A stretch of DNA of 62,311 bases from Candidatus Thorarchaeota archaeon. Its GTDB lineage: Archaea > Asgardarchaeota > Thorarchaeia > Thorarchaeales > Thorarchaeaceae. The stretch covers positions 1-62,311 of the forward strand of contig RDNZ01000014.1 in assembly GCA_011364905.1 (NCBI GenBank), read 5' to 3'. Within the stretch, counting starts at the first letter, position 1, and the number at the start of each line of letters is the position of its first letter. The notes beneath the pieces were generated by a model. It was not told where the DNA came from. It searched no databases and worked only from the letters and a program-made list of their open reading frames with translations. Shown in pieces: positions 25,154 to 34,083 of this stretch. The position numbers and the translations under genes are program-made.

Positions 25154-26341
25154 TTGGTTCGAGAAACTCGCAATAGTAAAGCCTCGTCTGATATGTCGCC
25201 ATCAGAAGACACACCAGCAGGTTGGTTCAGGAGAGGCTGTTCTCTTGCTATGAATGGCAAACCAAACGAAGCTGAAAGAGCACTCAAGATTGCAGTCGAT
25301 ATGCAAGAAGTGTATCCCCTTGCTTGGGCGATTTTGGCAGCTCTTCTTCTTTCTCAAGGGCGAGAAACAGATGCCGAAAAGACGGGAAAGGTTGCTTTGG
25401 AGCAATGCAAGGACCTCAAGATGACTTGGCCAAAACTCAGAAGTATCATGCATAGCCACGCTATCATAAAACGCAAAGACTGGAAAAGCCCAAGCAGAAT
25501 CAAGATTGATGCAGCAGAGGATACAGAGTGGGGTTCAATTCTTGCAAAGTTGAATGCAATTAGTAACGATTCGCTTGATACTATCGATCATACTGAGGAG
25601 GACGCTCTGGTCAAGCAAGATGAAAAGGGAACTGAGCCTGTTCCGAGCGAGGACCAATCACAAGTAAGAACAAAGCGTAAAGAAGCAGGAAACCTTGGCA
25701 AGACACAGGCTGATGATGCAAATGCAGAAGTGTGGATTGAAGCAGCCAACGCACATTTTATCGCAGGAAGATTTCGAGACTCCGAGTCCGCATACCGTAA
25801 GGTATTATCCATCGATCCGAAGAATGGCAGAGCACAGCTTCGGATAGGCATTCTCCTGATGAAACGAGAGGAGCTTGGGAAAGCTGAGAATGCGCTTAGA
25901 CTCGCTACAAAGTACATTCCGGATAATGATGACGCTTGGCTGCAGTTGGGTATCTGTCTGGAGAAAGAGAAGAAATTCGACGAATCCACCTATTTCCTGA
26001 AGACCGCTACTACGAAGAATCCAAGAAACGTGGAAGCATGGGTCAAGCTAGGCAAATCAGACTTTTCCAGAAGTCTTTATGAAGAAGCCGCACGGAGCTT
26101 CCTCAGGGCTCTAAGAATTCAGCCAGCTCATGAACAAGCGTTATTCTACCTAGGTCGCTGCATGGAGTATCGGGGTAATAAAAATCATGCACTGCGAGTT
26201 TATAGAAAACTACTGAGTCTTAAACCAGAAGATCCAGAGATACTCGAAGAACTTGCGAAATCGTTCCACAGACTCGGTGAAACGCAGTCTGCAAACAGGG
26301 CCAAGGGATTAGCGGCTGCCCAGCGCAGGTCAATAAAGTGA
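25154..26341 (+). CDS. TPR-repeat protein
   Basis: A 395-residue soluble protein with two blocks of tetratricopeptide repeats: about residues 20-90 (GWFRRGCSLAMNGKPNEAE) and about 190-390, where at least five repeats follow one another (AEVWIEAANAHFIAGRFRD, AWLQLGICLEKEKKFDEST, AWVKLGKSDFSRSLYEEAA, ALFYLGRCMEYRGNKNHAL). They are separated by a charged, probably disordered linker. TPRs bind partner proteins; no enzymatic domain is present. TTG 25154 follows GGAG, but the spacing is short, so ATG 25193 cannot be excluded. It converges with the sirtuin gene 3 bp away. Confidence 0.85.
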   Translation: MVRETRNSKASSDMSPSEDTPAGWFRRGCSLAMNGKPNEAERALKIAVDMQEVYPLAWAILAALLLSQGRETDAEKTGKVALEQCKDLKMTWPKLRSIMHSHAIIKRKDWKSPSRIKIDAAEDTEWGSILAKLNAISNDSLDTIDHTEEDALVKQDEKGTEPVPSEDQSQVRTKRKEAGNLGKTQADDANAEVWIEAANAHFIAGRFRDSESAYRKVLSIDPKNGRAQLRIGILLMKREELGKAENALRLATKYIPDNDDAWLQLGICLEKEKKFDESTYFLKTATTKNPRNVEAWVKLGKSDFSRSLYEEAARSFLRALRIQPAHEQALFYLGRCMEYRGNKNHALRVYRKLLSLKPEDPEILEELAKSFHRLGETQSANRAKGLAAAQRRSIK

Positions 26342-26344
26342 TGG

Positions 26345-27118
26345 TCAGTCTATGAACTCATTCAACAGGGGTAGAATCTCTCCAGCTTTTCCTCTGAGAT
26401 GGCAGTCTACAATTTGGGTTAGTGCTGTCCGCTCAATATTGACCTCAATAATTCTCCCTTGTCTTTGTTTCACAATTATAGGAAAGGAAGCTGCAGGCTG
26501 AACCACAGCTGATGTTCCGACAACAATGCAAGCATCAGCCAACTGCAACTCTTCATAGACTTCTCTCATAATCATAGAGTTGAGAGACTCCCCAAACCAG
26601 ACGACATCAGGACGGAGATAGTTGTTGCACGCTGGGCATAGTGGAATGCCAGTTGTCGGTCTATCCAATCTTTCATGGTAGTCGCATGATGTACACTTCA
26701 CAGCCCATATGTCGCCATGAACCTCATACACATTCAAGGACCCAGCCTTAACATGAAGCCCATCAACGTTTTGAGTGATTAATGCCTTGAGTAATCCTTG
26801 TTTCTCCCAACCTGCCAGTGCATTATGGGCGGGATTCGGAGAACATTTACCGATAAGTTCCTGTCTCCATTGATACCACTCCCAGACAAGAGAGGGATTG
26901 CGTGCAAATGCAGATGGAGTTGCAAGTTCAGTAGCATTGTAGGTCTTCCAAAGTCCATCTTCGCCTCTAAATGTAGGCACATTGGATTCTTTCGATATTC
27001 CGGCGCCAGTAAGAGCTACGAGGTAGTTGGAACTCCCTATGATGTCAGCTGCTTCTTTGAGAAATTCCGTATCCATTTTGAAACCCAGAAGGTCTAACAG
27101 AGTCCCTTTCTTAAGCAT
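26345..27118 (-). CDS. Sir2-family NAD-dependent protein deacylase (class III-like)
   Basis: A 257-residue sirtuin that removes acyl groups from lysine using NAD. Motifs: GAGISKESNVPTFRG (NAD-binding), ITQNVDGLH, the catalytic His in YEVHGD, four zinc cysteines in CTSC and CPAC, and VVGTSAVVQPAA with EVNIE for ribose binding. The helix WEWYQWRQE carries Y-x-x-R, the pair used by SIRT5/CobB-type enzymes to bind succinyl or malonyl lysine, so desuccinylase activity is likely in addition to or in place of deacetylation. ATG 27118 follows GGAG closely; ATG 27076 (MDTEFLKEAA) is an alternative. A histone-deacetylase-family gene also lies in the window. Confidence 0.93.
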   Translation of the reverse strand: MLKKGTLLDLLGFKMDTEFLKEAADIIGSSNYLVALTGAGISKESNVPTFRGEDGLWKTYNATELATPSAFARNPSLVWEWYQWRQELIGKCSPNPAHNALAGWEKQGLLKALITQNVDGLHVKAGSLNVYEVHGDIWAVKCTSCDYHERLDRPTTGIPLCPACNNYLRPDVVWFGESLNSMIMREVYEELQLADACIVVGTSAVVQPAASFPIIVKQRQGRIIEVNIERTALTQIVDCHLRGKAGEILPLLNEFID

Positions 27119-27219
27119 GTCTCCATTCTGCAGCTGAAGAACACTCGGTTAAGCCATCATGCTTATTAGGCCAAACGCCAAAGCAATATTCACTATTGTG
27201 AACAATTAAGGGATTAACG

Positions 27220-27717
27220 ATGTCTATCAGCGAGGCTAAGAAAACAAAACAGATCAAACGGAGAACGTGGATGATGCCTCAAGAGGTTGAGGTCTGGTAT
27301 GTTCTTCCTGCAATCAGAAGGGAGCTCGCCAAAGCTATGAAGACAAAGACCATTTCTAGACCAAATGAGGAGGGCGAAATGGTTGACCATAAAATCACAC
27401 AAAAAGAGATTGCTAGAATGCTGGGTGTGACTGAACCAGCCATCACACAATATCTACTAAAGAAAAAAGGACGTCGCTCCAGAGGAGACCAAGTCGTCAT
27501 CCCGGACATTATTCTGAAAGAAATAGATAAATCAGCAGACATCATGATACAAGAATTCGAGAAGGCGCGGGAAACAGATGAAGAAATCTTTGAGGACATG
27601 ACACGAGAAATAAATCGCATCATCAAAATCATGAGAGATGAAGGCATAATGTGTGATATCCACAAGGAATTCTGCGCTCATGTTGAAGATCCATGTGATG
27701 CATGCGAAACAAAATAG
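27220..27717 (+). CDS. Archaeal HTH transcriptional regulator with C-terminal Cys/His motif
   Basis: A 165-residue protein of the archaeal COG2522-like regulators. The N-terminal MPQEVEVWYVLPAIRREL is diagnostic, and the helix-turn-helix is ITQKEIARMLGVTEPAITQYL. An insertion between the two (KTKTISRPNEEGEMVDHK) is longer than usual. The C-terminal half is a long helix followed by CDIHKEFCAHVEDPCDAC, a likely metal or Fe-S ligand set. A small inverted repeat (TTCAC-TATT-GTGAA, 27189-27202) precedes the ATG and could be its operator. Target genes unknown. Confidence 0.85.
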   Translation: MSISEAKKTKQIKRRTWMMPQEVEVWYVLPAIRRELAKAMKTKTISRPNEEGEMVDHKITQKEIARMLGVTEPAITQYLLKKKGRRSRGDQVVIPDIILKEIDKSADIMIQEFEKARETDEEIFEDMTREINRIIKIMRDEGIMCDIHKEFCAHVEDPCDACETK

Positions 27718-27797
27718 CAACATTTCTCCCTAATAGCAACCACAGAAGCTTTTATTCGTAGGTTGTACACAAGTAAACTCTAGTAGGGTGTTTGCAG

Positions 27798-28529
27798 TTG
27801 ACAGGAGAAATCAAAGTCAGCATCGAAGATGCACATGCAACTATTATGATATCACGTCCTGACAAGCTAAACTCTGTCACCAGGGACATGCTTATTGATT
27901 TTAACGAACAAGTTTCACAGATCGCCAATAATCCAAATATAAGAGTGATAATTTTCACGGGTGATGGAGACCGCGCGTTTAGCGCCGGGTTCGATCTTGA
28001 AATGATAACAGGGTTGAAGGGAAAAGAGGTAACTGACTTCTTCAAACTACTCGAAAGGACCATGCGACTCATTAGAGAGAACAGAACCTGCGTAACAATC
28101 GCATCAGTAAGTGGGTACGCAATTGGTTTTGGTGCAATGACTGCGCTTTCCTGCGATTTTCGCATATTCTCAGAAACCGCTGTCTTCAGATTGCCAGAAG
28201 TTGAGCTTGGGGTGTTCCCTGGAGCGGGAGCGGCTTCGAGTCTACTCTATCTGGTAGGACCATCTCGAGCCAAGGACATTATCATGACGAGTAGAAAAGT
28301 ATCTGCTAAAGAAGCACTAGAGATCGGATTAGCTGACATGCTTGTAAAGAAGGAAGAGCTCTCAGAGAGAACAATGGAATTTGTTCAAGCGCTACTTGGC
28401 AAAGATCCCACAATCCTCGTTCGGACGAATACTATGATTGATGGTATGACTGGAAAAGATGTAGCTGAAGCAGATGAACTTGAAACAGCATATCTTGATG
28501 AATGGCTTCGTGAGAGAGAAGAAAAATAA
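27798..28529 (+). CDS. Enoyl-CoA hydratase/isomerase family protein
   Basis: A crotonase-fold enzyme of about 243 residues. The oxyanion-hole segments are FSAGFDLEMI and SGYAIGFGAMTAL, followed by DFRIFSETAVFRLPEVELGV. In classical hydratases the first catalytic Glu falls in the region here reading GFGAMTAL and the second in LPEVELGV; the first position is not an obvious Glu, so isomerase or another crotonase reaction is possible. The frame opens at TTG 27792; TTG 27798 lies 7 nt after GGGTG and is preferred. It converges with the MDR reductase gene. It could take part in fatty-acid or amino-acid degradation. Confidence 0.85.
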   Translation: MTGEIKVSIEDAHATIMISRPDKLNSVTRDMLIDFNEQVSQIANNPNIRVIIFTGDGDRAFSAGFDLEMITGLKGKEVTDFFKLLERTMRLIRENRTCVTIASVSGYAIGFGAMTALSCDFRIFSETAVFRLPEVELGVFPGAGAASSLLYLVGPSRAKDIIMTSRKVSAKEALEIGLADMLVKKEELSERTMEFVQALLGKDPTILVRTNTMIDGMTGKDVAEADELETAYLDEWLREREEK

Positions 28530-28580
28530 CCAGCTCGAAGATCATGCGAGAAACCTAAGGTGTTTTGGGGCCGAATGTAC

Positions 28581-29600
28581 TTAATCGGGTTCTTCAGATA
28601 CCTTAACCATGAGCTTGCCTCTATTGGTACCATCAAAGAGTTTCCCAATAGCTTCAGGAGCATTCTCTAGTCCTTCAATAATATCGACTTTGTACTGCAG
28701 ACGCCCCTTTTCAACCCATTTCTGAAGGTTTGATATTGCCTCTGAGGCACGAGGAAAATAATCTCCAGCAAGGAATCCTTCAATACGAGCTCGTTTTTGA
28801 ATGAGATTAGAGAGATTTGGACCCTGAGTTGCCCCTTCAATATTATACTGCGAAATTTGCCCACAAAGGACTATCCGTGCTCTAAGATTGATGAGATACA
28901 AGACGGTCTGAAGTATGGCACCACCAACATTATCGAAGTATACATCAACTCCCCCAGGGCAATGCCTTGAAAGGCTCTTGTAAAGCGATTCGGTGTTATA
29001 GTTGACTGCCGCATCGAAACCAAGCTCCTCAGTAAGCCAGCGGCACTTTTCTTCCGTTCCTGCAATGCCAACAACATGACAACCTTTTATTTTTCCAATT
29101 TGTCCAGCTGTTGAACCCACAGCTCCTGCAGCCGCTGAGATTACCAATGTCTCACCCTCCTTGGGTTTTCCGATATCTAATAACCCGAAATAGGCTGTTA
29201 TACCTGTAAGTCCGAAAACACTTAGATAAGCGGGAAGAGGAAATGCAGAGTTTCTATGGTGCTTAATTAGGCCAGTGCCTTTCGTTACTGTATAGTCCTG
29301 CCAACCAAGTAAACCATAAACAAGGTCACCCGGTTGAAACTTCTTATTATTTGATTGCTCAACCACACCAAGAGCCAGACCGCGCATGACATCTCCAATA
29401 GCCAATGGGTGTACGTAGGATATTCGTTCTTGCATCCATCCCCATGCCGCAGGATCAAGAGAAAGATAGATGTTACGGACAAGAAACGTCCCTTCTTTGG
29501 GAGTTGGGATTGGTTCTTCCTTCCAGACAAAATTAGAAGGGGTGATAGCACCGGTTGGACGCGAAGCTATGCGCCATTGGTGATTAACCTTGGATGGCAT
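28581..29600 (-). CDS. NADP-dependent oxidoreductase, MDR family (CurA/PTGR-like)
   Basis: A 339-residue medium-chain reductase of the zinc-free CurA/prostaglandin-reductase group. Recognisable stretches are NIYLSLDPAAWGWM near the N-terminus, GLTGITAYFGLLDIGKPKEG, the nucleotide-binding AAAGAVGSTAGQIGKIKG, and YFDNVGG. No structural zinc Cys set is present. The family reduces the double bond of alpha,beta-unsaturated aldehydes and ketones with NADPH. It lies convergent with the enoyl-CoA hydratase gene. Confidence 0.9.
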   Translation of the reverse strand: MPSKVNHQWRIASRPTGAITPSNFVWKEEPIPTPKEGTFLVRNIYLSLDPAAWGWMQERISYVHPLAIGDVMRGLALGVVEQSNNKKFQPGDLVYGLLGWQDYTVTKGTGLIKHHRNSAFPLPAYLSVFGLTGITAYFGLLDIGKPKEGETLVISAAAGAVGSTAGQIGKIKGCHVVGIAGTEEKCRWLTEELGFDAAVNYNTESLYKSLSRHCPGGVDVYFDNVGGAILQTVLYLINLRARIVLCGQISQYNIEGATQGPNLSNLIQKRARIEGFLAGDYFPRASEAISNLQKWVEKGRLQYKVDIIEGLENAPEAIGKLFDGTNRGKLMVKVSEEPD

Positions 29601-29821
29601 GGACTGGGAGTATCCTATATTCTGTCATAAGGATTCCGAAGTCTGCGGCTAATGCGCTTTAAACGAAAGCAACACAGACCTGTTTGAACTTAGGTGATAC
29701 CAACATCTCAAAGTTGCCTTTACAAACGTTTCTTTGCATTATTCTGGAAAGAGGCCTATTCGTCAGCCTTAATTAGGATTAGTGTCCCACAATGGACCTC
29801 GGTTCAGGAGAGATAATTTCA

Positions 29822-30796
29822 ATGGCAAAAACAGCCGTAATAGCAATTGGTGGAAATTCACTCATCACAGATAAGGATCATAAAACTGTACCTGACCAGT
29901 ATGCCGCCACTGCAGAGACCTGCAAGCACATAGCTGATATGATCCAAGAAGGATGGAACGTTGTTATAACATCAGGGAATGGGCCACAAGTAGGATTCAT
30001 TCTAAGAAGGTCCGAGTTATCTGAACATGAATTGCATCCCGTACCTCTGGATTATTGCGGAGCTGATACTCAGGGTGCAATAGGCTACATGATTCAAAGA
30101 GCTCTATATAACGAGTTTCACAAGCGAGGAATAAACAGGCAAGCTGCATCACTCGTGACACAAGTCCGGGTCGCCAAGGATGATCCAGCATTTGAGAGCC
30201 CAAACAAACCTATCGGTTCATTCATGGAAGAGAAAGAAGCAAAGAAACGAGCTGAAGAAGGATGGCAGATCAAGGAAGACTCGGGGAGAGGATGGAGAAG
30301 GGTTGTGCCTTCGCCAATTCCAATCGAGATTGTTGAACTTCCTGCCATCAAGGCGCTGCTCAATGATAATATCATAGTCTATGCCGTGGGAGGAGGAGGA
30401 ATTCCAGTGGTTGCAAATGATTCTGGGGCTCTTGAAGGAATTGCCGCGGTTATTGACAAAGATAGAGCATCTAGCCTACTCGCCACTGACCTCGATGCAG
30501 ATGTCCTACTCATTTCAACGGCAGTTGAGAAAGTCTATCTCAATTACGGGAAGGAGGATCAGCAAGCTATTGACAAGATGACCCATATTCAAGCTCAGCA
30601 TTATATTGAGGAGGGGCACTTCGCTCCTGGAAGTATGTTACCAAAGATTGAAGCTTGCGTTCAGTTCATCAAGAATGGTGGAGAGATGGCAATCATCACT
30701 GACCCCCCCAACATAACAAAGGCGTTACGAGGAGAAACAGGAACCAAAATCGTCGCAGGATTCGCAGTACCACCCCCACCTGAAAGACGACCGTAA
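29822..30796 (+). CDS. arcC: Carbamate kinase
   Basis: A 324-residue amino-acid-kinase-fold enzyme that interconverts carbamoyl phosphate plus ADP with carbamate plus ATP. Motifs: AVIAIGGNSL, ITSGNGPQVG, the family loop DYCGADTQGAIGYMIQ, VYAVGGGGIPVV and FAPGSMLPKIEACVQF. Length and motifs are standard. The frame opens at ATG 29792, but GGAGAGAT 10 nt before ATG 29822 and the protein start MAKTAVIAIGG favour 29822. The ridA gene follows after 46 bp on the same strand. No ornithine carbamoyltransferase or deiminase is seen, so a role in ATP gain from carbamoyl phosphate or its synthesis remains open. Confidence 0.95.
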   Translation: MAKTAVIAIGGNSLITDKDHKTVPDQYAATAETCKHIADMIQEGWNVVITSGNGPQVGFILRRSELSEHELHPVPLDYCGADTQGAIGYMIQRALYNEFHKRGINRQAASLVTQVRVAKDDPAFESPNKPIGSFMEEKEAKKRAEEGWQIKEDSGRGWRRVVPSPIPIEIVELPAIKALLNDNIIVYAVGGGGIPVVANDSGALEGIAAVIDKDRASSLLATDLDADVLLISTAVEKVYLNYGKEDQQAIDKMTHIQAQHYIEEGHFAPGSMLPKIEACVQFIKNGGEMAIITDPPNITKALRGETGTKIVAGFAVPPPPERRP

Positions 30797-30842
30797 CCAC
30801 TAGATTAATCGTGGACCAATGCATTCGCCATATCGATGAACT

Positions 30843-31223
30843 ATGAAGCTGGAACAAGTAACCACTGAGAATGCACCAAAAGCAATTGGCCCCTACTCAC
30901 AAGGCATCAAGGCAAACGGATTTGTCTTTTGTTCAGGACAGATTCCTGCAAATCCCGCAACTGGTGAATTGGTAAAAGGATCGATTGCAGAACAAACACG
31001 GCAGTCTCTATCCAATGTGAAAGGCGTCATCGAAGCGGCGGGTTCTTCAATGTCTAAAATTGTGAAATGCACAGTTTTCCTCAAGAACATGGACGACTTC
31101 TCTGAAATGAATACAGAGTACGCCAAATGGTTCAGCGATTCGCCTCCTACGAGAGCGGCAGTAGAAGTTGCACGACTTCCAAAAGATGTCAGTATAGAAA
31201 TCGAGGCTATAGCACTTCTATGA
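30843..31223 (+). CDS. ridA: RidA-family reactive intermediate deaminase
   Basis: A 126-residue member of the YjgF/YER057c/UK114 family, which hydrolyses reactive enamine/imine intermediates released by PLP enzymes. Motifs: [24 protein letters not shown], shortened here to IGPYSQGI and FCSGQIP, then [12 protein letters not shown], and [12 protein letters not shown] containing the catalytic Arg. Length is normal. It forms a trimer in known members. It follows arcC, a pairing consistent with amino-acid catabolism. Confidence 0.93.
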   Translation: MKLEQVTTENAPKAIGPYSQGIKANGFVFCSGQIPANPATGELVKGSIAEQTRQSLSNVKGVIEAAGSSMSKIVKCTVFLKNMDDFSEMNTEYAKWFSDSPPTRAAVEVARLPKDVSIEIEAIALL

Positions 31224-31357
31224 TTCACACACCAAACTTGAGGAATCGCCTGCTTATTCCCTTTCATAATCTATATAAAATGCGAAACTGCGGTCAGAGC
31301 AAGCTTTTTAGATTTACAAAAGCGGGCTGAACTTAGAAAACTTCGGAGCATTGACTG

Positions 31358-31987
31358 TTGGACTCAACACTACATAATATCGGAGAGATAGAGTCTCTTG
31401 TGGACCAAGCCTCTTCACTCATTGAGAGACAATTGTTCGATGAAGCAATGACAAAGCTCCGTATTGGGCTCGCAGCGGATCCGAAGAATATTCGTGCGTT
31501 GGAGAATCTGGTTATTTGTAATTTGGAATTAGGAAAACCAAAGCTAGCCATTCAAGCTCTAAACAATCTTCTCCAAATAGAACCATCTTCGCCAGTAAGA
31601 TGGGGCGACAAGGGCTACATCCATCTATTACTAAATGAGTATTCCGAGGGAATAGGAGCACTGAAGCAAAGTCTGAAGCTCCAGCCCCGAGATGTACGAA
31701 AATGGGAACTCCTAGCAACCGCGCTAATATCTGAAGATCTATGGGATGAAGCTGTTGATGCATTAGAGAGATCCTTGGACTTGGATCCGTCCTCAGCGGT
31801 AGCTTGGTATAATCTTGCTATCTGCCATCTGTATTTTGAAGACTTCGGGTCAGCTATTGAAGCAGCCGAATATGCAATTTCACTTGATCCCTCATTTGGA
31901 GACCTCGCAGATGAATGGATTGATCTAATTGGCGAGGACATGATTGAGGAAGAATATCCATTGATTGGCGGAATAGCTGCTTCCTGA
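31358..31987 (+). CDS. TPR-repeat protein
   Basis: A 209-residue soluble protein made of about five tetratricopeptide repeats, for example ASSLIERQLFDEAMTKL, ALENLVICNLELGKPKLAI, WELLATALISEDLWDEAV and AWYNLAICHLYFEDFGSAI, ending in an acidic stretch (GEDMIEEEYPL). TTG 31358 lies 9 nt after GGAG (31345-31348). It is convergent with the beta-propeller protein gene, with only 4 bp between stops. Probably a protein-interaction scaffold; partner unknown. Confidence 0.82.
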   Translation: MDSTLHNIGEIESLVDQASSLIERQLFDEAMTKLRIGLAADPKNIRALENLVICNLELGKPKLAIQALNNLLQIEPSSPVRWGDKGYIHLLLNEYSEGIGALKQSLKLQPRDVRKWELLATALISEDLWDEAVDALERSLDLDPSSAVAWYNLAICHLYFEDFGSAIEAAEYAISLDPSFGDLADEWIDLIGEDMIEEEYPLIGGIAAS

Positions 31988-31991
31988 TTCT

Positions 31992-33905
31992 CTATTTGAC
32001 AGTCTCAAGAAGTCCTTCAATTTCCTTTGCCGCTTTGTTCAACTTGAATGAATCTGCAGTTTCAAGAGCTTGTTCAAGTGCCGCTATGATTCGACCTTTT
32101 TCGAGACCCGCTTCGGTTTCGTCAGACATGTCCTTCAAAAGTTGGATTTTCTTGGGCATTACACTGAGGAGTCCATCAATGGCCTCTTGAGCCTCTTCTT
32201 TTGATGCGAAGGGCTTTTCGTTCTCTGTTTCGTATGAAGCAACAATTCTGTCTATTTGTCCATACAATCGACGATATTCCTCAAGTGCACTTGAGAGAAT
32301 TTGCTCAACCTCCCCTTCAGGTTCAGCATCTTTGAGAGCGGTCTCAAGCTTCTCCATAGCTCTCTCAAGAAACTCCCTTCGCTCGGGTAGCTTCGTGCGA
32401 CGGCGTTCCATCCAACGCCATTCATTAGAAATTTGACGGGTAATCGCAAGTGCATGGTTTATGGTTTCTCGGAAATCGTCAAACTTCGACATTGCTTCGT
32501 TCAGGTCAGACTCGAGCGTTTCTACAACATGCGTGAGTTGATAGCTAAGCATGTCGCTAGCCTGAGCCTCTGCAAGAACGCGGCTTTCTTTAATAGCTCT
32601 TCCAGCAGAACTCCAAAGTCTATCAACTTCATCTGGATTACGATCGGTTCTTTTTCTCTCCTCAAGCTCCTCAGATAGTTGACGAATCTCGTGACTAAGA
32701 GCCTGTAACTCCTGAATCTTTGCTTTGAGAAGGGCTTTACCAAGCCGCGCATTTAGCTCATCGGTAAGATGCTGCCTTTCTTCTGGGACTTCCTGTAAGG
32801 CTTGAGTGTTATCAATCAGCTGCTGGAGGGCATTTTCATAATCAAGCACTGCATCATGGAAAAGACCATCTTGATATTGTTGGTCAGCTCTCTTCTCAAG
32901 CTCGATAGCTCCTTCAAGAACATCATAGGGTGATGTTTTTAGAAGACTGTCAGCCATCAAAGGTGGAGATTCAGTACAAATGTCAAGAGGTTGACCAGAT
33001 ATTGTGAGCCGGACGATTGTAACCCCCTCTGAGTTTGCGACATAAAGAAGGTCGTTGTCTGCGTTTACCCAATCAATCCTCTGGCCGTTAAAGGAAATGG
33101 TTCCTACCTCTTCCCCTTTCTTCAGATCCCAAATAGTAAGTAATCCAGAAGTCAGTGCTGCAACAAGATAATAGCTACTTGCCCACATGGATGTCACTGG
33201 ATGGGAATCCTCAGATTCCAATGTTCGAACAAGCCCCCATTCGACCCGGTCATACACTGCAATCTCGCCTGTCGAGTTCCCAACCAACACAAACTCAGCG
33301 TTACCAGCCAGAACGCCGCCTTTTCCTTTCTTGTCCAATCTTGCCAGCTCGGAAGGTGCAGCATCACGAGTTTTCAACCAAACTCGTGGTTCTTCCTTCT
33401 TAGGACTCGTGCAAATGATTTTATCATCAGACCAGAGACTTGTAATGTCAGACTTGTGAAGTTGCCAGCTGGAGGTCTCATGAGTGTCTTTTTGGATTGA
33501 AACAAGCCGTCCTTCTCTGGCACCAACGTAGAAGTAGTCACCATGCAGTGCAGATGTCAGAGCTTGATAGCTAAGTTCAAACCATCCTGTCATTCCCCAA
33601 GTTTCCTTTTTCCAGACATAGACTCTCTTCTCGCAAGTGGCGAACACCTGAGTTTCATCTACATCAACCACAAGTGGGGGTGTTTCAGTTTCACCCAACT
33701 CAGCTACTAACTGCCAGTCAGTCTTTGACCAGACACGAATCCGATTGTCATGACATGCAGCATATAGAAAGTCCTCATCGTATGTAAGGTCAACTGCAGG
33801 AGCATCTAGGAGGGTAACGATTTCGTGATTCAGAACCGTAGCCCCATTAGAGCTCACGGAGCTTTTGTCCAACAGCTTCTCCCCATGACATTCAACAGGT
33901 ATCAT
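31992..33905 (-). CDS. WD40-like beta-propeller plus coiled-coil protein
   Basis: A 637-residue protein without signal or membrane helices. Residues about 25-305 read as WD40-type blades (RIRVWSKTDWQLVAELG, RVYVWKKETWGM, EIAVYDRVEWGLVRTLE, LLTIWDLKKGEEVGTI), about six or seven in number. Residues about 327-367 form a helical hairpin, AIELEKRADQQYQDGLFHDA, which resembles an MIT or TPR unit. The rest to the C-terminus is long coiled coil. Propeller plus helical arrangement recalls eukaryotic coat and trafficking scaffolds, but this is only architecture. The gene is divergent from the helical/GTPase operon, sharing a 178-bp promoter region, which suggests a functional link. Confidence 0.8.
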   Translation of the reverse strand: MIPVECHGEKLLDKSSVSSNGATVLNHEIVTLLDAPAVDLTYDEDFLYAACHDNRIRVWSKTDWQLVAELGETETPPLVVDVDETQVFATCEKRVYVWKKETWGMTGWFELSYQALTSALHGDYFYVGAREGRLVSIQKDTHETSSWQLHKSDITSLWSDDKIICTSPKKEEPRVWLKTRDAAPSELARLDKKGKGGVLAGNAEFVLVGNSTGEIAVYDRVEWGLVRTLESEDSHPVTSMWASSYYLVAALTSGLLTIWDLKKGEEVGTISFNGQRIDWVNADNDLLYVANSEGVTIVRLTISGQPLDICTESPPLMADSLLKTSPYDVLEGAIELEKRADQQYQDGLFHDAVLDYENALQQLIDNTQALQEVPEERQHLTDELNARLGKALLKAKIQELQALSHEIRQLSEELEERKRTDRNPDEVDRLWSSAGRAIKESRVLAEAQASDMLSYQLTHVVETLESDLNEAMSKFDDFRETINHALAITRQISNEWRWMERRRTKLPERREFLERAMEKLETALKDAEPEGEVEQILSSALEEYRRLYGQIDRIVASYETENEKPFASKEEAQEAIDGLLSVMPKKIQLLKDMSDETEAGLEKGRIIAALEQALETADSFKLNKAAKEIEGLLETVK

Positions 33906-34083
33906 TCCGTTTTTTTGGAGTGCTTAAGGGTGTTTCTTTCGAGGTTAAAATCGCCCTAGAGCGCATCAGAAACCAATTTCTCGCACTTCAATACATAGTA
34001 AAATCGTTGAAAAGGGAGGACCCACACAGAAAGAACTTAAGACATCCACGAAGAAAAAGGCATACTACACGGAGGTAGGCATC

